Below, piece after piece: positions 1 to 8,832 of a DNA stretch of 64,000 bases. The notes under the pieces are model-generated. The model worked only from the letters and a program-made list of their open reading frames with translations. It was not told where the DNA came from and did no database searches. Position 1 is the stretch's first letter. Every line of letters starts with the position of its first letter. Source of the DNA: Piscinibacter sp. (GTDB lineage Bacteria > Pseudomonadota > Gammaproteobacteria > Burkholderiales > Burkholderiaceae_C); assembly GCA_019635485.1 (NCBI GenBank), contig JAHBZL010000001.1, positions 124,001 through 188,000 on the forward strand, in the 5' to 3' direction. A program made the position numbers and the translations under genes.

Positions 1-1599
1 GTTCGCGTAGACCTGCGAGCCGTCGTCGAGCTCGATCAGGTTGATCGCATCGCCCAGCACCAGCCGGTAGACGCTGAGGCTCGCCTCGAATCCGCGCCCG
101 GGCCGCCACAGCGCCGTCGCCTCGCTGGCGCGCAGCGTCTCGACCTTCAGGTCGGCGCTGGTGACCTGGCTGCTGTCCTGGTAACTCGTCTCGGAGACGT
201 TCGGCTCGCGGAACGCGCTGCCGCGCTGCAGCTTGAACGTCCACTCCGGCGAGGCGGCCCACCACACCGCCGCACGCGGCGAGGTGGTCAGCTCGCCGTT
301 GAGCTGCCGGTCCGCCCGCAGGCCGAGGTTCAGCCGCAGGCCCGGGCGCAGCTGCCACTCGTCGTTGACGAACAGCGAGTGGCGGGCCGAGTGCAGCCGA
401 TTGTCGACGTAGACGAAGGGGGCCGGGTCCTGGTCGGCGGCGTAGAGGCGCTGGTCGCGGTTGTGCTGGAACTCCAGCCCGGCGAGCACGCGGTGCCCGC
501 TCCAGCCGCTCCAGACGTAGCGCAGCTCGCCGGAGGCCCACCGTGCGTCGGCGTTCGTGACCGACATCACCGGCCCCGAGTCGCCCGGATACCAACCCTC
601 GCCGCGGTAGGCGTAGGCGGCCACGCCGACGCGGGCGAACAGCTCGTGCGAGGGCCCCAGGTGGAGCCCGTAGGCCAGGTCGGCCAGCGCATAGCGGTCG
701 AGCGAGGCGCTGCGCGTGTTGAAGATCACGCCGTAGGCCCCGGTCGGATCGTCCTTGACGCGCTCGGACAGCAGCGCCGTCAGCGCCAGTTCGCCCCAGC
801 GGGCCTTCGCGAACACCTTCTGGTTGCGTTCGCCGTCCTGTCCGATCGCCCAGCCGTCGTTGTTCTCCGGCTGGTCGTAGGCGGGGAAGTGAAGTCGGTC
901 ATGGCCGTGGCTGTGTTCGCCGACCACCCCGAGCAGCACCCGCGCGCCGCCCAGGTCGCCGCCCCAGGTGGCCGAAACCTTGCGCCGCGCGCCGGAGCCC
1001 AGGCTCAGGCCCAGCGCCGTCCCCGGCAGTTGCGACGGGGTACGTGTCACCACGTTCACCACCCCCAGCACGGCATTGGAGCCGTACAGGACCGACCCCG
1101 GCCCGGGGATGAACTCGACCCGGTCGATCAGGGCGACGTCGACGGGAAACTCGCGCCCGGCCGTGGCCGAATCGTAGATGGCCTCGTTGACCCGCACGCC
1201 GTCGACCAGCAGCAGCAGGCGCGACGAGTAGTCGCCCGGGCGCTCGACGCCGCGCACGCCGAGGTAGGTGTAGGCCCGGTCCTGGCGCAGGTGCGTACCC
1301 GGCAGGCTCTCCAGCACCTCGGCCAGCGTGCGGTAGCCCTGGGCGCGGATCTCGCCACCGGTGCGCACGTAGACGATGCTCGGCGCCTCGACGGCGTCCT
1401 GCTCGTACTTGGAGGCGGCCGCCAGGCGCGACCCGCCGTAGACGGGCGCGGCGAGCAGCGCGGCGAGGTCGTCCGGCGGCGGCGACGTGTCGGCAGCGCG
1501 GACGGCGCCGGTGGCCAGCAGCGCGGCGGCCAGCAAGGCAGCCGTGCGCGCCGGCGGGCGCAGCAGGCACCGGTGGAGGGGACGCAAGATCGGGTACAT
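1..1599 (-). CDS. TonB-dependent outer-membrane receptor (3' end outside window)
   Basis: This is the first 533 residues of a TonB-dependent receptor; its C-terminal part lies beyond the window edge. An N-terminal signal peptide (arginine-rich start, then an alanine/leucine core, cleavage near residue 35) is followed by a plug domain at about residues 65-170. The plug contains the typical RGVERPGDYSSR, LLLLVDGVRVNEAIYD and DRVEFIPGPGSVLYGSNA blocks. Alternating amphipathic strands of a beta-barrel then begin. Receptors of this CirA/BtuB-like shape import siderophores, cobalamin or other large ligands using TonB energy; the ligand cannot be read from this sequence. The gene lies 84 bp downstream of queA on the same strand, with a hairpin between them. 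ATG at 1599 was chosen because it precedes the signal peptide directly. Confidence 0.9.
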   Translation of the reverse strand, partial: MYPILRPLHRCLLRPPARTAALLAAALLATGAVRAADTSPPPDDLAALLAAPVYGGSRLAAASKYEQDAVEAPSIVYVRTGGEIRAQGYRTLAEVLESLPGTHLRQDRAYTYLGVRGVERPGDYSSRLLLLVDGVRVNEAIYDSATAGREFPVDVALIDRVEFIPGPGSVLYGSNAVLGVVNVVTRTPSQLPGTALGLSLGSGARRKVSATWGGDLGGARVLLGVVGEHSHGHDRLHFPAYDQPENNDGWAIGQDGERNQKVFAKARWGELALTALLSERVKDDPTGAYGVIFNTRSASLDRYALADLAYGLHLGPSHELFARVGVAAYAYRGEGWYPGDSGPVMSVTNADARWASGELRYVWSGWSGHRVLAGLEFQHNRDQRLYAADQDPAPFVYVDNRLHSARHSLFVNDEWQLRPGLRLNLGLRADRQLNGELTTSPRAAVWWAASPEWTFKLQRGSAFREPNVSETSYQDSSQVTSADLKVETLRASEATALWRPGRGFEASLSVYRLVLGDAINLIELDDGSQVYAN

Positions 1600-1625
1600 C
1601 GTCCCTCGGTATCGGCGCCGGGCCG

Positions 1626-1672
1626 GCCGCCTTGAGCGGCGGATGCCCCCTCCCGTGCAGGAGTCGCACGGG
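1626..1672. terminator. Two hairpins between queA and the TonB receptor gene
   Basis: A perfect 7-bp inverted repeat (CCCGTGC, 7-nt loop, GCACGGG; 1652-1672) lies just after the queA stop. A second GC-rich inverted repeat (GCCGC...GCGGC) lies at about 1626-1640. Neither is followed by a clear T-run in the queA direction, so intrinsic termination is only a possibility. They may instead fold in the leader of the receptor mRNA. Confidence 0.35.
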
Positions 1673-1683
1673 GGCCGGTCGAC

Positions 1684-2748
1684 CTAGACTTCTGCGGCGC
1701 CGGGTTGGTCGCGTGCCAGCAGCATGGCGTCGCCGTAGCTGAAGAAGCGGTACTGCTCGCGCACCGCATGCGCGTACAGCGCCCGGATGCGTTCGTACCC
1801 CGCGAAGGCGCTCACCAGCATCAGCAGGGTGCTGCGCGGCAGGTGGAAATTGGTCACGAGCCGGTCGACCACGCGGAACGGGAAACCCGGCGTGATGAAG
1901 ATGTCGGTCTCGCGGCTGCCCGCGCACAGCGTTCCGGACAGCGCCGCCGATTCGAGCGCGCGCAGCGTCGTCGTGCCGACCGCGACGATGCGGCCGCCGG
2001 CCGCCCGCGTCCGTTCGATGGCCTGGACGGTGGCCGCGCCGACCTCGAACCATTCGCTGTGCATGCGGTGCTCGGCCAGGTTGTCGCTGCGCACCGGCTG
2101 GAACGTGCCGGCGCCGACGTGCAGCGTGATGTTCGCGCGCGCCACGCCGCGGGCGTCCAGCGCCGCGAGCAGCGGCTCGTCGAAGTGCAGCGCGGCCGTC
2201 GGCGCGGCGACGGCCCCGGGGCGCGCCGCGAACACGGTCTGGTAGCGGCGCTCGTCGTCGGCGTCGTCGGCATGGGTGATGTAGGGCGGCAGCGGCACGT
2301 GGCCATGGCGCTCGAGCAACGTCAGCGGCTCGTCCGGCAGGCGCAGGCGGAACAGTGCGTCGCCGGGGCCGGCGCGGCCGAGCACCTCGGCGTCGAAGGC
2401 GTCGGCGAAGCGCAGGACGGATCCGGCCCGCGGCGTCTTGCTCGCTCGCAGGTGCGCGAGCACCTCGCCGCCGGGCAGCACCCGCTCGATCAGCGCCTCG
2501 ACGGCGCCGCCGCTGAGCTTGTGGCCGAACAGGCGCGCCTTGATGACGCGCGTGTCGTTGAAGACCAGCAGGTCGCCGGGCGCGAGCAGGTCCGGCAGCT
2601 CGCGGAAGACGCGGTCCGCCGGCGGGTCGTGGCGGCCGTCCAGCAGCCGCGAGGCACTGCGCTCGGCGGCCGGGTGCTGGGCGATGAGCTGCGGCGGGAG
2701 TTCGAAGTCGAAGTCGGCGAGCGTGTAGGCCCGGGGCGGGCAGCTCAC
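1684..2748 (-). CDS. queA: S-adenosylmethionine:tRNA ribosyltransferase-isomerase QueA
   Basis: QueA transfers and isomerises the ribosyl group of SAM onto 7-aminomethyl-deazaguanine at tRNA position 34, giving epoxyqueuosine in the queuosine pathway. The 354-residue product has the normal length and the family signatures: the [13 protein letters not shown] start, [30 protein letters not shown] and [20 protein letters not shown]. The start is unambiguous because residues 1-20 already match the family N-terminus. It lies 7 bp downstream of a small membrane-peptide ORF and is divergent from recG. No tgt gene follows; a TonB receptor gene does. Confidence 0.98.
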   Translation of the reverse strand: MSCPPRAYTLADFDFELPPQLIAQHPAAERSASRLLDGRHDPPADRVFRELPDLLAPGDLLVFNDTRVIKARLFGHKLSGGAVEALIERVLPGGEVLAHLRASKTPRAGSVLRFADAFDAEVLGRAGPGDALFRLRLPDEPLTLLERHGHVPLPPYITHADDADDERRYQTVFAARPGAVAAPTAALHFDEPLLAALDARGVARANITLHVGAGTFQPVRSDNLAEHRMHSEWFEVGAATVQAIERTRAAGGRIVAVGTTTLRALESAALSGTLCAGSRETDIFITPGFPFRVVDRLVTNFHLPRSTLLMLVSAFAGYERIRALYAHAVREQYRFFSYGDAMLLARDQPGAAEV

Positions 2749-2755
2749 GGGGCGC

Positions 2756-2887
2756 TCAGCGCTGGCCGGCCGGCACCGCCGGCGCCTCCTGGGCCCGCGC
2801 GTCCGAGCGGTCCCAGGCCAGCGCCGCCAGCACGCTGACGGCGATCACGGCGGCGAGGACGGCGGCAACACGGGTCACGAAGCGCAT
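2756..2887 (-). CDS. Possible 43-residue single-pass membrane peptide upstream of queA
   Basis: A 43-codon ORF ends 7 bp before the queA start codon and reads in the same direction. Its product starts [20 protein letters not shown]: two positive charges followed by a 20-residue hydrophobic stretch, then a short polar tail rich in Ala/Pro. It could be a small inner-membrane protein or an uncleaved signal-like peptide. No strong Shine-Dalgarno sequence is visible. The ORF occupies almost all of the queA/recG divergent spacer, so it may equally be chance coding in GC-rich DNA. No family was recognised. Confidence 0.35.
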   Translation of the reverse strand: MRFVTRVAAVLAAVIAVSVLAALAWDRSDARAQEAPAVPAGQR

Positions 2888-3053
2888 GGCGGGGGAAACT
2901 CAGGATCAGAACGACAGCCGGCGATTGTGCCCGCTGCGCGGGGGCCCGGCGGACCCGCGAAGCATTTGGATGCGAATTGCCGCGCCGCTGCGTGCCACAG
3001 GCCACGCCGCGTGGCCAAAGGTCACGGCGCGCGCGGCGGCGAGAATCGCTCCC

Positions 3054-5138
3054 ATGGCCGACGCCGCCGCGCCCAAGACCGCCGCCGCGCCAGCGAAGTC
3101 CGCCCCGCAGAAGGCGCTCGAGAAGCTCGGCCTGCGGCGCGACATCGACCTGGCCCTGCACCTGCCGCTGCGCTACGAGGACGAGACCCGCCTCGTGCCG
3201 GTCGCCGCGCTGCGCGACGGCGCCGCCGCGCAGGTCGAGGGCGTGGTCAGCGAATGCCGCGTGCTGCAGCGGCCGCGCCGCCAGCTGGTGGTGACGCTGC
3301 ACGACGGCCAGGCCGCGCTGACGCTGCGCTTCCTGCACTTCTACCCTTCGCAGCAGAAGGCCTGGGCGCTGGGACGGCGGCTGCGGGTACGCGGCGAGGT
3401 GCGGGGCGGCTTTCTCGGGCTGGAGATGGTGCACCCGGCGGTGCGCATCGTCGAACCGGGCGAACCGCTGCCCACGGCGCTGACGCCGGTCTACCCGACC
3501 AGCGCGCAGCTGCCGCAGGCCTACCTGCGCAAGGCGGTGGCCTCCGGGCTGGCGCGCGCCGACCTCGCCGAGCTGCTGCCGCCGGGCCTGGCGCCGCCCG
3601 GCCTGATGCCGCTGCGCGAGGCGCTGCAGTTCCTGCACCACCCGCCGCCGGAGGCCGGCAGCGAAACGCTGGAGGACCGCGCGCACCCGGCCTGGCAGCG
3701 CCTGAAGTTCGACGAGCTGCTGGCGCAGCAGCTGTCGCAGCTGCAGGCGCGCCGCGCGCGCGAGGCACAGCGGGCGCCGTCCTTCGCGGCGCCCGCCGGC
3801 GGCCTGCCCGAGCGGCTGCTGGCGGCGCTGCCGTTCGGGCTGACGGCGGCGCAGCGCCGTGTCGGCGAGGAGATCGCGGCCGACCTGGCACGCGCGCGGC
3901 CGATGCAGCGCCTGCTGCAAGGCGACGTCGGCGCCGGCAAGACCGTGGTGGCGGCGCTCGCCGCGGCGGTCGTGATCGAGGCCGGCTGGCAATGTGCGCT
4001 GATGGCGCCGACCGAGATCCTCGCCGAGCAGCACCTGCGCAAGCTGGTCGGCTGGCTCGAGCCGCTGGGCGTGCGCGTCGCCTGGCTGAGCGGCAGCCGC
4101 AAGGGCCGCACGCGGCGCGAGATGCTCGAGCAGGTGGCCTCCGGCGCGGCCGCGCTGGTGGTGGGCACACACGCGGTGATCCAGGAGCAGGTCGTGTTCG
4201 CGCGGCTCGGCCTCGCCGTCATCGACGAACAGCACCGCTTCGGCGTGCAGCAGCGGCTGGCGCTGCGCGCCAAGCTGGCCGACGCGCCCGGCCCCGCGCG
4301 GGACGGCCCGCCGCTGGAACCGCACACGCTGATGATGTCGGCCACGCCGATTCCGCGCACGCTGGCGATGACGCTGTTCGCCGACCTGGACATCAGCACC
4401 ATCGACGAGCTGCCGCCCGGCCGCACGCCGGTGGTCACCAAGCTGTTCGCCGACAGCCGGCGCGACGCGGTGGTGGCCCGCATCCGCGACGAGGTGGCGC
4501 AGGGCCGCCAGGTCTACTGGGTCTGCCCGCTGATCGACGAGTCCGAGACGCTGGACCTGCAGAACGCCACCGCGACGCACCAGCAGCTGTGCGAGGCGCT
4601 GCCCGGCGTGTTGGTCGGCCTGCTGCACGGGCGCATGCCGGCGGCCGAGAAGGCGGCCGTGATGTCGCTGTTCGCCGGCGGGCAGATGGCGGTGCTGGTC
4701 GCGACGACGGTGATCGAGGTCGGGGTCGACGTGCCGAACGCCTCGCTGATGGTGGTCGAGCACGCCGAGCGCTTCGGGCTCAGCCAGCTGCACCAGCTGC
4801 GCGGGCGCGTCGGACGCGGCGCGCAGGCGAGCGTCTGCGTGCTGCTGTACGGCTCGCCGCTGTCGGACGCCGCCAAGGCGCGCCTGAAGGCGATGCTCGA
4901 GACACACGACGGATTCGAGATCGCACGCCGCGACCTGGAGATCCGCGGCCCCGGCGAGTTCCTCGGCGCGCGCCAGTCCGGGGCCCCGCTGCTGCGCTTC
5001 GCCGACCTGACGCTGGACGAGGCGCTGGTGCGCCAGGCGCGTGCCGTGGCCGGGCGGCTGCTGGCCGAGCACCCGCAGCTGGCGGAACGGCAGGTGGCAC
5101 GCTGGCTCGGCGCGCGCGCCGAGTACCTGAAGGCCTGA
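3054..5138 (+). CDS. recG: ATP-dependent DNA helicase RecG
   Basis: RecG remodels stalled replication forks and branched recombination intermediates. From the ATG at 3054 the product has 694 residues, the usual RecG length. The reading frame is open from 2886, but that extension lacks family character. An N-terminal wedge/OB domain (about 1-240) precedes two RecA-like domains. These contain the Walker A motif GDVGAGKTVVA, the DEQH box in VIDEQHRFG, the SATPIPRTLAMT motif, and the C-terminal QLRGRVGRG motif. It is transcribed away from queA. A Yip1-family gene follows after about 120 bp without clear regulatory features. Confidence 0.97.
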   Translation: MADAAAPKTAAAPAKSAPQKALEKLGLRRDIDLALHLPLRYEDETRLVPVAALRDGAAAQVEGVVSECRVLQRPRRQLVVTLHDGQAALTLRFLHFYPSQQKAWALGRRLRVRGEVRGGFLGLEMVHPAVRIVEPGEPLPTALTPVYPTSAQLPQAYLRKAVASGLARADLAELLPPGLAPPGLMPLREALQFLHHPPPEAGSETLEDRAHPAWQRLKFDELLAQQLSQLQARRAREAQRAPSFAAPAGGLPERLLAALPFGLTAAQRRVGEEIAADLARARPMQRLLQGDVGAGKTVVAALAAAVVIEAGWQCALMAPTEILAEQHLRKLVGWLEPLGVRVAWLSGSRKGRTRREMLEQVASGAAALVVGTHAVIQEQVVFARLGLAVIDEQHRFGVQQRLALRAKLADAPGPARDGPPLEPHTLMMSATPIPRTLAMTLFADLDISTIDELPPGRTPVVTKLFADSRRDAVVARIRDEVAQGRQVYWVCPLIDESETLDLQNATATHQQLCEALPGVLVGLLHGRMPAAEKAAVMSLFAGGQMAVLVATTVIEVGVDVPNASLMVVEHAERFGLSQLHQLRGRVGRGAQASVCVLLYGSPLSDAAKARLKAMLETHDGFEIARRDLEIRGPGEFLGARQSGAPLLRFADLTLDEALVRQARAVAGRLLAEHPQLAERQVARWLGARAEYLKA

Positions 5139-5262
5139 GCGTCCGAGGGCTGGGGGGGTGCCAGCGGCTCCCGGCCGGGCTAGCATTCGCGGCCGCTGCG
5201 CAGGCGCTCACGAGGCAGGCAGCGGCGGCCCCACCTCCCACCCCCTCCGAGGTCTGCTCCTC

Positions 5263-6507
5263 ATGAACCTGATCCAGCGCGTCCAAGACATCCTGCTCAA
5301 GCCGAAGGAAACCTGGCCGGTGATCGCCGCCGAGCCGGCGACCGTCGCGTCGATCTACCAGAACTGGCTCATCTTCCTGGCCGCGATCCCGGCCGTGGCG
5401 GCCTTCATCGGCCTGTCGATCGTCGGTGTCGGCGGGTTCGGCTACGGCTTCCGGGTGCCGATCCTCAGCGGGCTGGTGCACATGGTGCTCAGCTACGCGC
5501 TGTCGCTGGGCATGGTGTTCGTGCTCTCGCTGATCGTCGACGCGCTGGCCCCGACCTTCGGCGGCACCAAGGACCCGATCGCCGCGCTCAAGGTCGTGGC
5601 CTACGGCAGCACGGCCGGCTTCGTCGGCGGCATCTTCAGCCTGATCCCGATGCTGGGCGTGCTCGGCATCCTGGCCTCGCTGTACTCGATCTACCTGATC
5701 TACCTCGGCCTGCCGGTGCTGATGATGCGCAACCCGCAGGACAAGTCCGCCGCCTACACCGCGGTGGTGATCGTCTGCAGCATCGTCGCGATGATCATCC
5801 TCTCGGCGATCACCTCGATGCTGCTGCCCGGGCGCGGCATGGGCGGCGGCTTCGGCGGCATGCACGGCGGCGGCGACGTGACGCTGAAGGTGCCCGGCGG
5901 CGAGGTCAACATCGACACCCAGCGCATGGAGGAGATGGCCCGCAAGATGGAGGAGGCGGGCAAGCGCATGGAACAGGCGCAGAAGCGCGGCGACGGTGAT
6001 GCCGCCGGCAAGGCGCTCGGCGAGATCATGGGCGCGATGGGCGGCGCTGCCGGCGGCGGTGCGCCGCTCCCGGCCGCCGACCTGAAGGCGCTGCTGCCCG
6101 AGTCGATCGGCGGCATGGCGCGCGAGAGCTTCGAGGCACAGAGCAACACCGCGATGGGCATCGCCAGCTCGTCGGCGCGCGCCCGCTACGGTTCGGGCGA
6201 CCGCCGCGTCGAGCTGAAGATCACGGACATGGGCAGCCTCGCGGGCCTGGCCGGCCTGGCCGGCTGGGCGAACATGACGGTGGACCGCGAGACGGACGGC
6301 CAGGTCGAGAAGGTCTACAAGCAGGGCAACCGGACGGTGCGCGAACAGTTCCGCAAGGACGGCTCGCACGGCGAGGTGACGGTGATCCTGCCCAACGGCG
6401 TGCTCGTCGAGGCCGAAGGCCAGGGCGTCGACCCGGCGTCGCTGAAGAAGGTTGTCGACGGCGTCGACCTGGCGCGCCTGGAGTCGATGCAGAGGCCCGC
6501 GAAGTAG
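5263..6507 (+). CDS. Yip1-family inner-membrane protein with a soluble C-terminal domain
   Basis: The 414-residue product begins with NLIQRVQDILLKPKETW, the conserved start of bacterial Yip1-domain proteins. It has four or five predicted membrane segments within residues 25-195. After residue 200 comes a glycine/methionine-rich linker, a charged helical stretch likely to form a coiled coil (about 225-260), and a soluble domain to the end. The biochemical role of bacterial Yip1 proteins is not established. The ATG at 5263 starts directly at the conserved motif; an upstream in-frame extension looks non-coding. oxyR starts 18 bp downstream on the same strand, so co-transcription is possible. Confidence 0.8.
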   Translation: MNLIQRVQDILLKPKETWPVIAAEPATVASIYQNWLIFLAAIPAVAAFIGLSIVGVGGFGYGFRVPILSGLVHMVLSYALSLGMVFVLSLIVDALAPTFGGTKDPIAALKVVAYGSTAGFVGGIFSLIPMLGVLGILASLYSIYLIYLGLPVLMMRNPQDKSAAYTAVVIVCSIVAMIILSAITSMLLPGRGMGGGFGGMHGGGDVTLKVPGGEVNIDTQRMEEMARKMEEAGKRMEQAQKRGDGDAAGKALGEIMGAMGGAAGGGAPLPAADLKALLPESIGGMARESFEAQSNTAMGIASSSARARYGSGDRRVELKITDMGSLAGLAGLAGWANMTVDRETDGQVEKVYKQGNRTVREQFRKDGSHGEVTVILPNGVLVEAEGQGVDPASLKKVVDGVDLARLESMQRPAK

Positions 6508-6525
6508 CGCTGCGATACTGGGCAG

Positions 6526-7449
6526 ATGACGCTGACCGAACTCCGCTACATCGTCGCCGTCGCCCGCGAGAAGCACTTCGGCCGCGCCGCCGAGGCCTGC
6601 TTCGTCTCGCAGCCCACCCTCAGCGTGGCGATCAAGAAGCTCGAGGAGGAGCTCGACGTCAAGATCTTCGAGCGCGGCGCGAGCGAAGTCAGCGTCACGC
6701 CGCTCGGGCAGGAGATCGTGCGCCAGGCGCAGTCCGTCATCGAGCAGGCGGCGGCGATCAAGGAGATCGCCAAGCGCGGCAAGGACCCGGTCTCCGGCCC
6801 GCTGCGGCTCGGGATCATCTACACCATCGGGCCCTACCTGCTGCCCGACCTGGTGCGGCAGGCCATCGAGCGCGTGCCGCAGATGCCGCTGATCATCCAG
6901 GAGAACTTCACCGCCAAGCTGCTGGAGATGCTGCGCACCGGCGAGCTCGACTGCGCGATCATGGCCGAGCCGTTCCCGGATGCCGGGCTCGCCGTCGCGC
7001 CGCTGTACGACGAGCCGTTCATGGCGGCGGTGCCGGTCCAGCATCCGCTGGCCAGGCGCAAGGCCATCACCGCCGAGGAACTGAAGTCCGAGACCATGCT
7101 GCTGCTGGGCACCGGCCACTGCTTCCGCGACCACGTGCTCGAGGTCTGCCCCGAGTACGCGCGCTTCTCGAGCGACGCCGAGGGCATCCGCAAGAGCTTC
7201 GAGGGCTCGTCGCTGGAGACGATCAAGTACATGGTGGCCTCCGGCATGGGCGTCACCGTGGTGCCGCAGCTCTCGGTGCCGAAGGAGCCGCAACCGCACG
7301 TGCGCTACATCAAGTTCAGCGCGCCGGTGCCGACGCGGCGCGTCGTGCTGGTGTGGCGCCGCACCTTCACGCGCTACGAGGCGATCGCGGCGCTGCGCAA
7401 CGCGATCTACGCCTGCGAGCTGCCGGGCGTGAAGCGCCTGACCGACTGA
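6526..7449 (+). CDS. oxyR: Hydrogen peroxide-sensing LysR-type regulator OxyR
   Basis: The 307-residue product has an N-terminal winged helix-turn-helix (residues 1-60, LysR type) and a substrate-binding-like domain. The redox pair of OxyR is conserved at the canonical numbers: Cys199 in GTGHCFRD and Cys208 in LEVCPEY, with eight residues between. In known OxyR proteins these cysteines form the disulfide that switches the regulator on. The next gene is dps, a classic OxyR target, on the same strand 169 bp downstream. This supports a peroxide-response function. Confidence 0.95.
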   Translation: MTLTELRYIVAVAREKHFGRAAEACFVSQPTLSVAIKKLEEELDVKIFERGASEVSVTPLGQEIVRQAQSVIEQAAAIKEIAKRGKDPVSGPLRLGIIYTIGPYLLPDLVRQAIERVPQMPLIIQENFTAKLLEMLRTGELDCAIMAEPFPDAGLAVAPLYDEPFMAAVPVQHPLARRKAITAEELKSETMLLLGTGHCFRDHVLEVCPEYARFSSDAEGIRKSFEGSSLETIKYMVASGMGVTVVPQLSVPKEPQPHVRYIKFSAPVPTRRVVLVWRRTFTRYEAIAALRNAIYACELPGVKRLTD

Positions 7450-7618
7450 GGCCGGGCGGCCCAGCGCCGGGGCGGCCCGGCTATCGATGGCTTGCCGATT
7501 GCCAATTGGCGCGCGCTATCGATGCGCCGTATGCTCGAGCCACCCCCTTTCCCGATCAACACGGCGGCGGCGTCACTTCGCTACAGTGGCATCGTCCCAG
7601 ACCCGCGAGGTGCATCGA
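7450..7618 (+). promoter_or_regulatory. oxyR-dps intergenic region with a CTATCGATG direct repeat
   Basis: This 169-bp spacer carries the nonamer CTATCGATG twice (7481-7489 and 7516-7524), 35 bp apart, each containing the ATCGAT palindrome. A possible sigma-70 promoter is TTGGCG (7506-7511), 18 bp, TATGCT (7530-7535). Control of dps by the neighbouring OxyR is expected. The spacing does not fit the canonical four-part ATAG/CTAT OxyR site, so the binding site is not assigned. A GAGGTG ribosome binding site lies 7-12 bp before the dps ATG. Confidence 0.35.
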
Positions 7619-8119
7619 ATGGCAAAGAAGAGCAAGGCCGCCGGGGCGGCGATCGACATCGGCATCAGCGACAAGGACCGCGCGGTGATCGCCGGCGGGC
7701 TGTCGCGGCTGCTGGCCGACACGTACACGCTGTACCTGACGACCCACAACTTCCACTGGAACGTGACCGGGCCGATGTTCAACACGCTGCACGCGATGTT
7801 CATGGCCCAGTACACCGAGCTGTGGAACGCGGTCGACCCGATCGCCGAGCGCATCCGCTCGCTCGGCCATGCCGCGCCGGGCTCGTACGGCCAGTTCGGC
7901 GCGCTGGCGTCGATCAAGGACGCCCCGGCCAAGCCGCCGAAGGCGCTGGACATGGTGAAGGTGCTGGTCGACGGCCACGAGGCCGTGGCCCGCACCGCGC
8001 GCAGCGTGTTCCCGCTGGCCGCCGCGGCCGACGACCAGCCGACCGCCGACCTGCTGACCCAGCGCCTGGACATCCATGAAAAGACGGCCTGGATGCTCCG
8101 GTCGTTGCTGGAGGAATGA
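7619..8119 (+). CDS. dps: DNA-binding ferritin-like protein Dps
   Basis: Dps dodecamers bind DNA and oxidise and store iron, protecting the cell from peroxide. The 166-residue product has a lysine-rich N-terminal tail (AKKSKAA), which typically contacts DNA. It carries the ferroxidase-site block in [15 protein letters not shown] and the following helix with [13 protein letters not shown]. The ATG at 7619 has a GAGGTG ribosome binding site; the open frame upstream is ignored. Its last 13 codons are repeated with only synonymous changes about 100 bp downstream (8180-8221), suggesting past allelic replacement. It lies next to oxyR. Confidence 0.96.
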   Translation: MAKKSKAAGAAIDIGISDKDRAVIAGGLSRLLADTYTLYLTTHNFHWNVTGPMFNTLHAMFMAQYTELWNAVDPIAERIRSLGHAAPGSYGQFGALASIKDAPAKPPKALDMVKVLVDGHEAVARTARSVFPLAAAADDQPTADLLTQRLDIHEKTAWMLRSLLEE

Positions 8120-8121
8120 GC

Positions 8122-8190
8122 GCCCGGGCAGACCGTCTTTCGGCGCAGGGTCACTTCGCGCAGCGAAGTGAGCCGAAGCCAGAAGACGGC
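8122..8190. repeat. Nested palindrome between dps and its duplicated tail
   Basis: A perfect 9-bp inverted repeat with a 3-nt loop (TCACTTCGC gca GCGAAGTGA, 8151-8171) sits inside an outer pair: CCGTCTT/AAGACGG plus TCGGC/GCCGA, interrupted by short bulges. The whole unit could fold into one long hairpin. It may act as a dps terminator, although there is no T-run, or it may be a REP-like mobile palindrome. It separates the intact dps end from the vestigial second copy of that end. Confidence 0.6.
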
Positions 8191-8221
8191 CTGGATGCTG
8201 CGCTCGCTGCTCGAGGAGTGA
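8180..8221 (+). pseudogene. Vestigial second copy of the dps 3' end
   Basis: These 42 bases read [13 protein letters not shown]-stop in frame, repeating the last codons of dps (8078-8119). From AAG onward the two copies differ at five positions in 39 bp, and all five differences are synonymous. There is no upstream remainder of a gene. The simplest reading is that this is the tail of a former resident dps, and that the current dps came in by recombination with a divergent allele. The TGA ends 4 bp before the GTG start of the next gene, matching tight native spacing. Confidence 0.7.
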
Positions 8222-8225
8222 CGCC

Positions 8226-8828
8226 GTGAGGATCGCGATCCTCACCTTCGACGGCTTCAACGAGCTCGACTCGTTCATCGCCCTCGGGCTGCTGAACCGG
8301 CTCGGCGCGCAGGGCTGGAAGGCCGAGATCACCAGCCCGACCTCGCACGTCACCTCGATGAACGGCGTGACCGTGCAGGCGCAACGCTCGCTCGAGTTCG
8401 CCAGCGAGGCCGACGCCGTGATCTTCGGCAGCGGCATCTACACCCGCGCGATCGCCGAGAACAGCGCGATCCTCGACCGGCTGCAGCTCGACCCGCTGCG
8501 CCAGCTGATCGCGGGGCAGTGTTCCGGTGTGCTGCTGATGGCGCGCCTGGGCCTGCTGGCCGACCTGCCCGCATGCACCGACCTGACCAGCAAGCCCTGG
8601 GTCGTGGAGGCCGGCGTGCGGGTGGTGGACGCGCCTTTCCACGCGCGCGGCCCGATCGCCACCGCGGGCGGCTGCCTCGCATCGCAGTACCTCGCGGCGT
8701 GGATGATGCTGTGCCGTGCCGGGCCCGATGCGGCGGCGGCCGCGCTGCACTACGCGGCGCCGGTCGGCGAGAAGGACGCCTACGTCGCGCGGTTGCTGGA
8801 GGTCGTCAAGCCGTTCGTGGCGGCCTGA
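8226..8828 (+). CDS. DJ-1/PfpI-family protein
   Basis: The 200-residue product has the class I glutamine amidotransferase-like fold of the DJ-1/PfpI group. It starts with the beta-strand MRIAILTFDGFNELDSF and carries the nucleophile-elbow motif AGQCSGVLLM with the probable reactive Cys99. Members include proteases, chaperones, isonitrile hydratases and AraC-like ligand domains, so the activity cannot be assigned. The start is GTG at 8226, immediately after the vestigial dps tail. The location beside oxyR/dps fits a stress role, but this is inference. It converges with the Fpg/Nei gene, leaving only 4 bp between the stops. Confidence 0.85.
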   Translation: MRIAILTFDGFNELDSFIALGLLNRLGAQGWKAEITSPTSHVTSMNGVTVQAQRSLEFASEADAVIFGSGIYTRAIAENSAILDRLQLDPLRQLIAGQCSGVLLMARLGLLADLPACTDLTSKPWVVEAGVRVVDAPFHARGPIATAGGCLASQYLAAWMMLCRAGPDAAAAALHYAAPVGEKDAYVARLLEVVKPFVAA

Positions 8829-8832
8829 GTCC

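Noticed and set aside
1600-1683. Cobalamin riboswitch before the TonB receptor gene
   Set aside because: The 84-bp gap after queA is too short and has only simple hairpins, with no B12-box-like sequence.
2745-5186. An 813-codon open frame on the minus strand opposite recG
   Set aside because: It is antisense to recG and has low-complexity Arg/Gln/His/Ala composition typical of reverse frames in GC-rich genes. recG motifs are clear on the plus strand.
7481-7524. Canonical OxyR tetra-site (ATAG-N7-CTAT-N7-ATAG-N7-CTAT)
   Set aside because: The two CTAT elements are 35 bp apart and intervening ATAG elements are missing.
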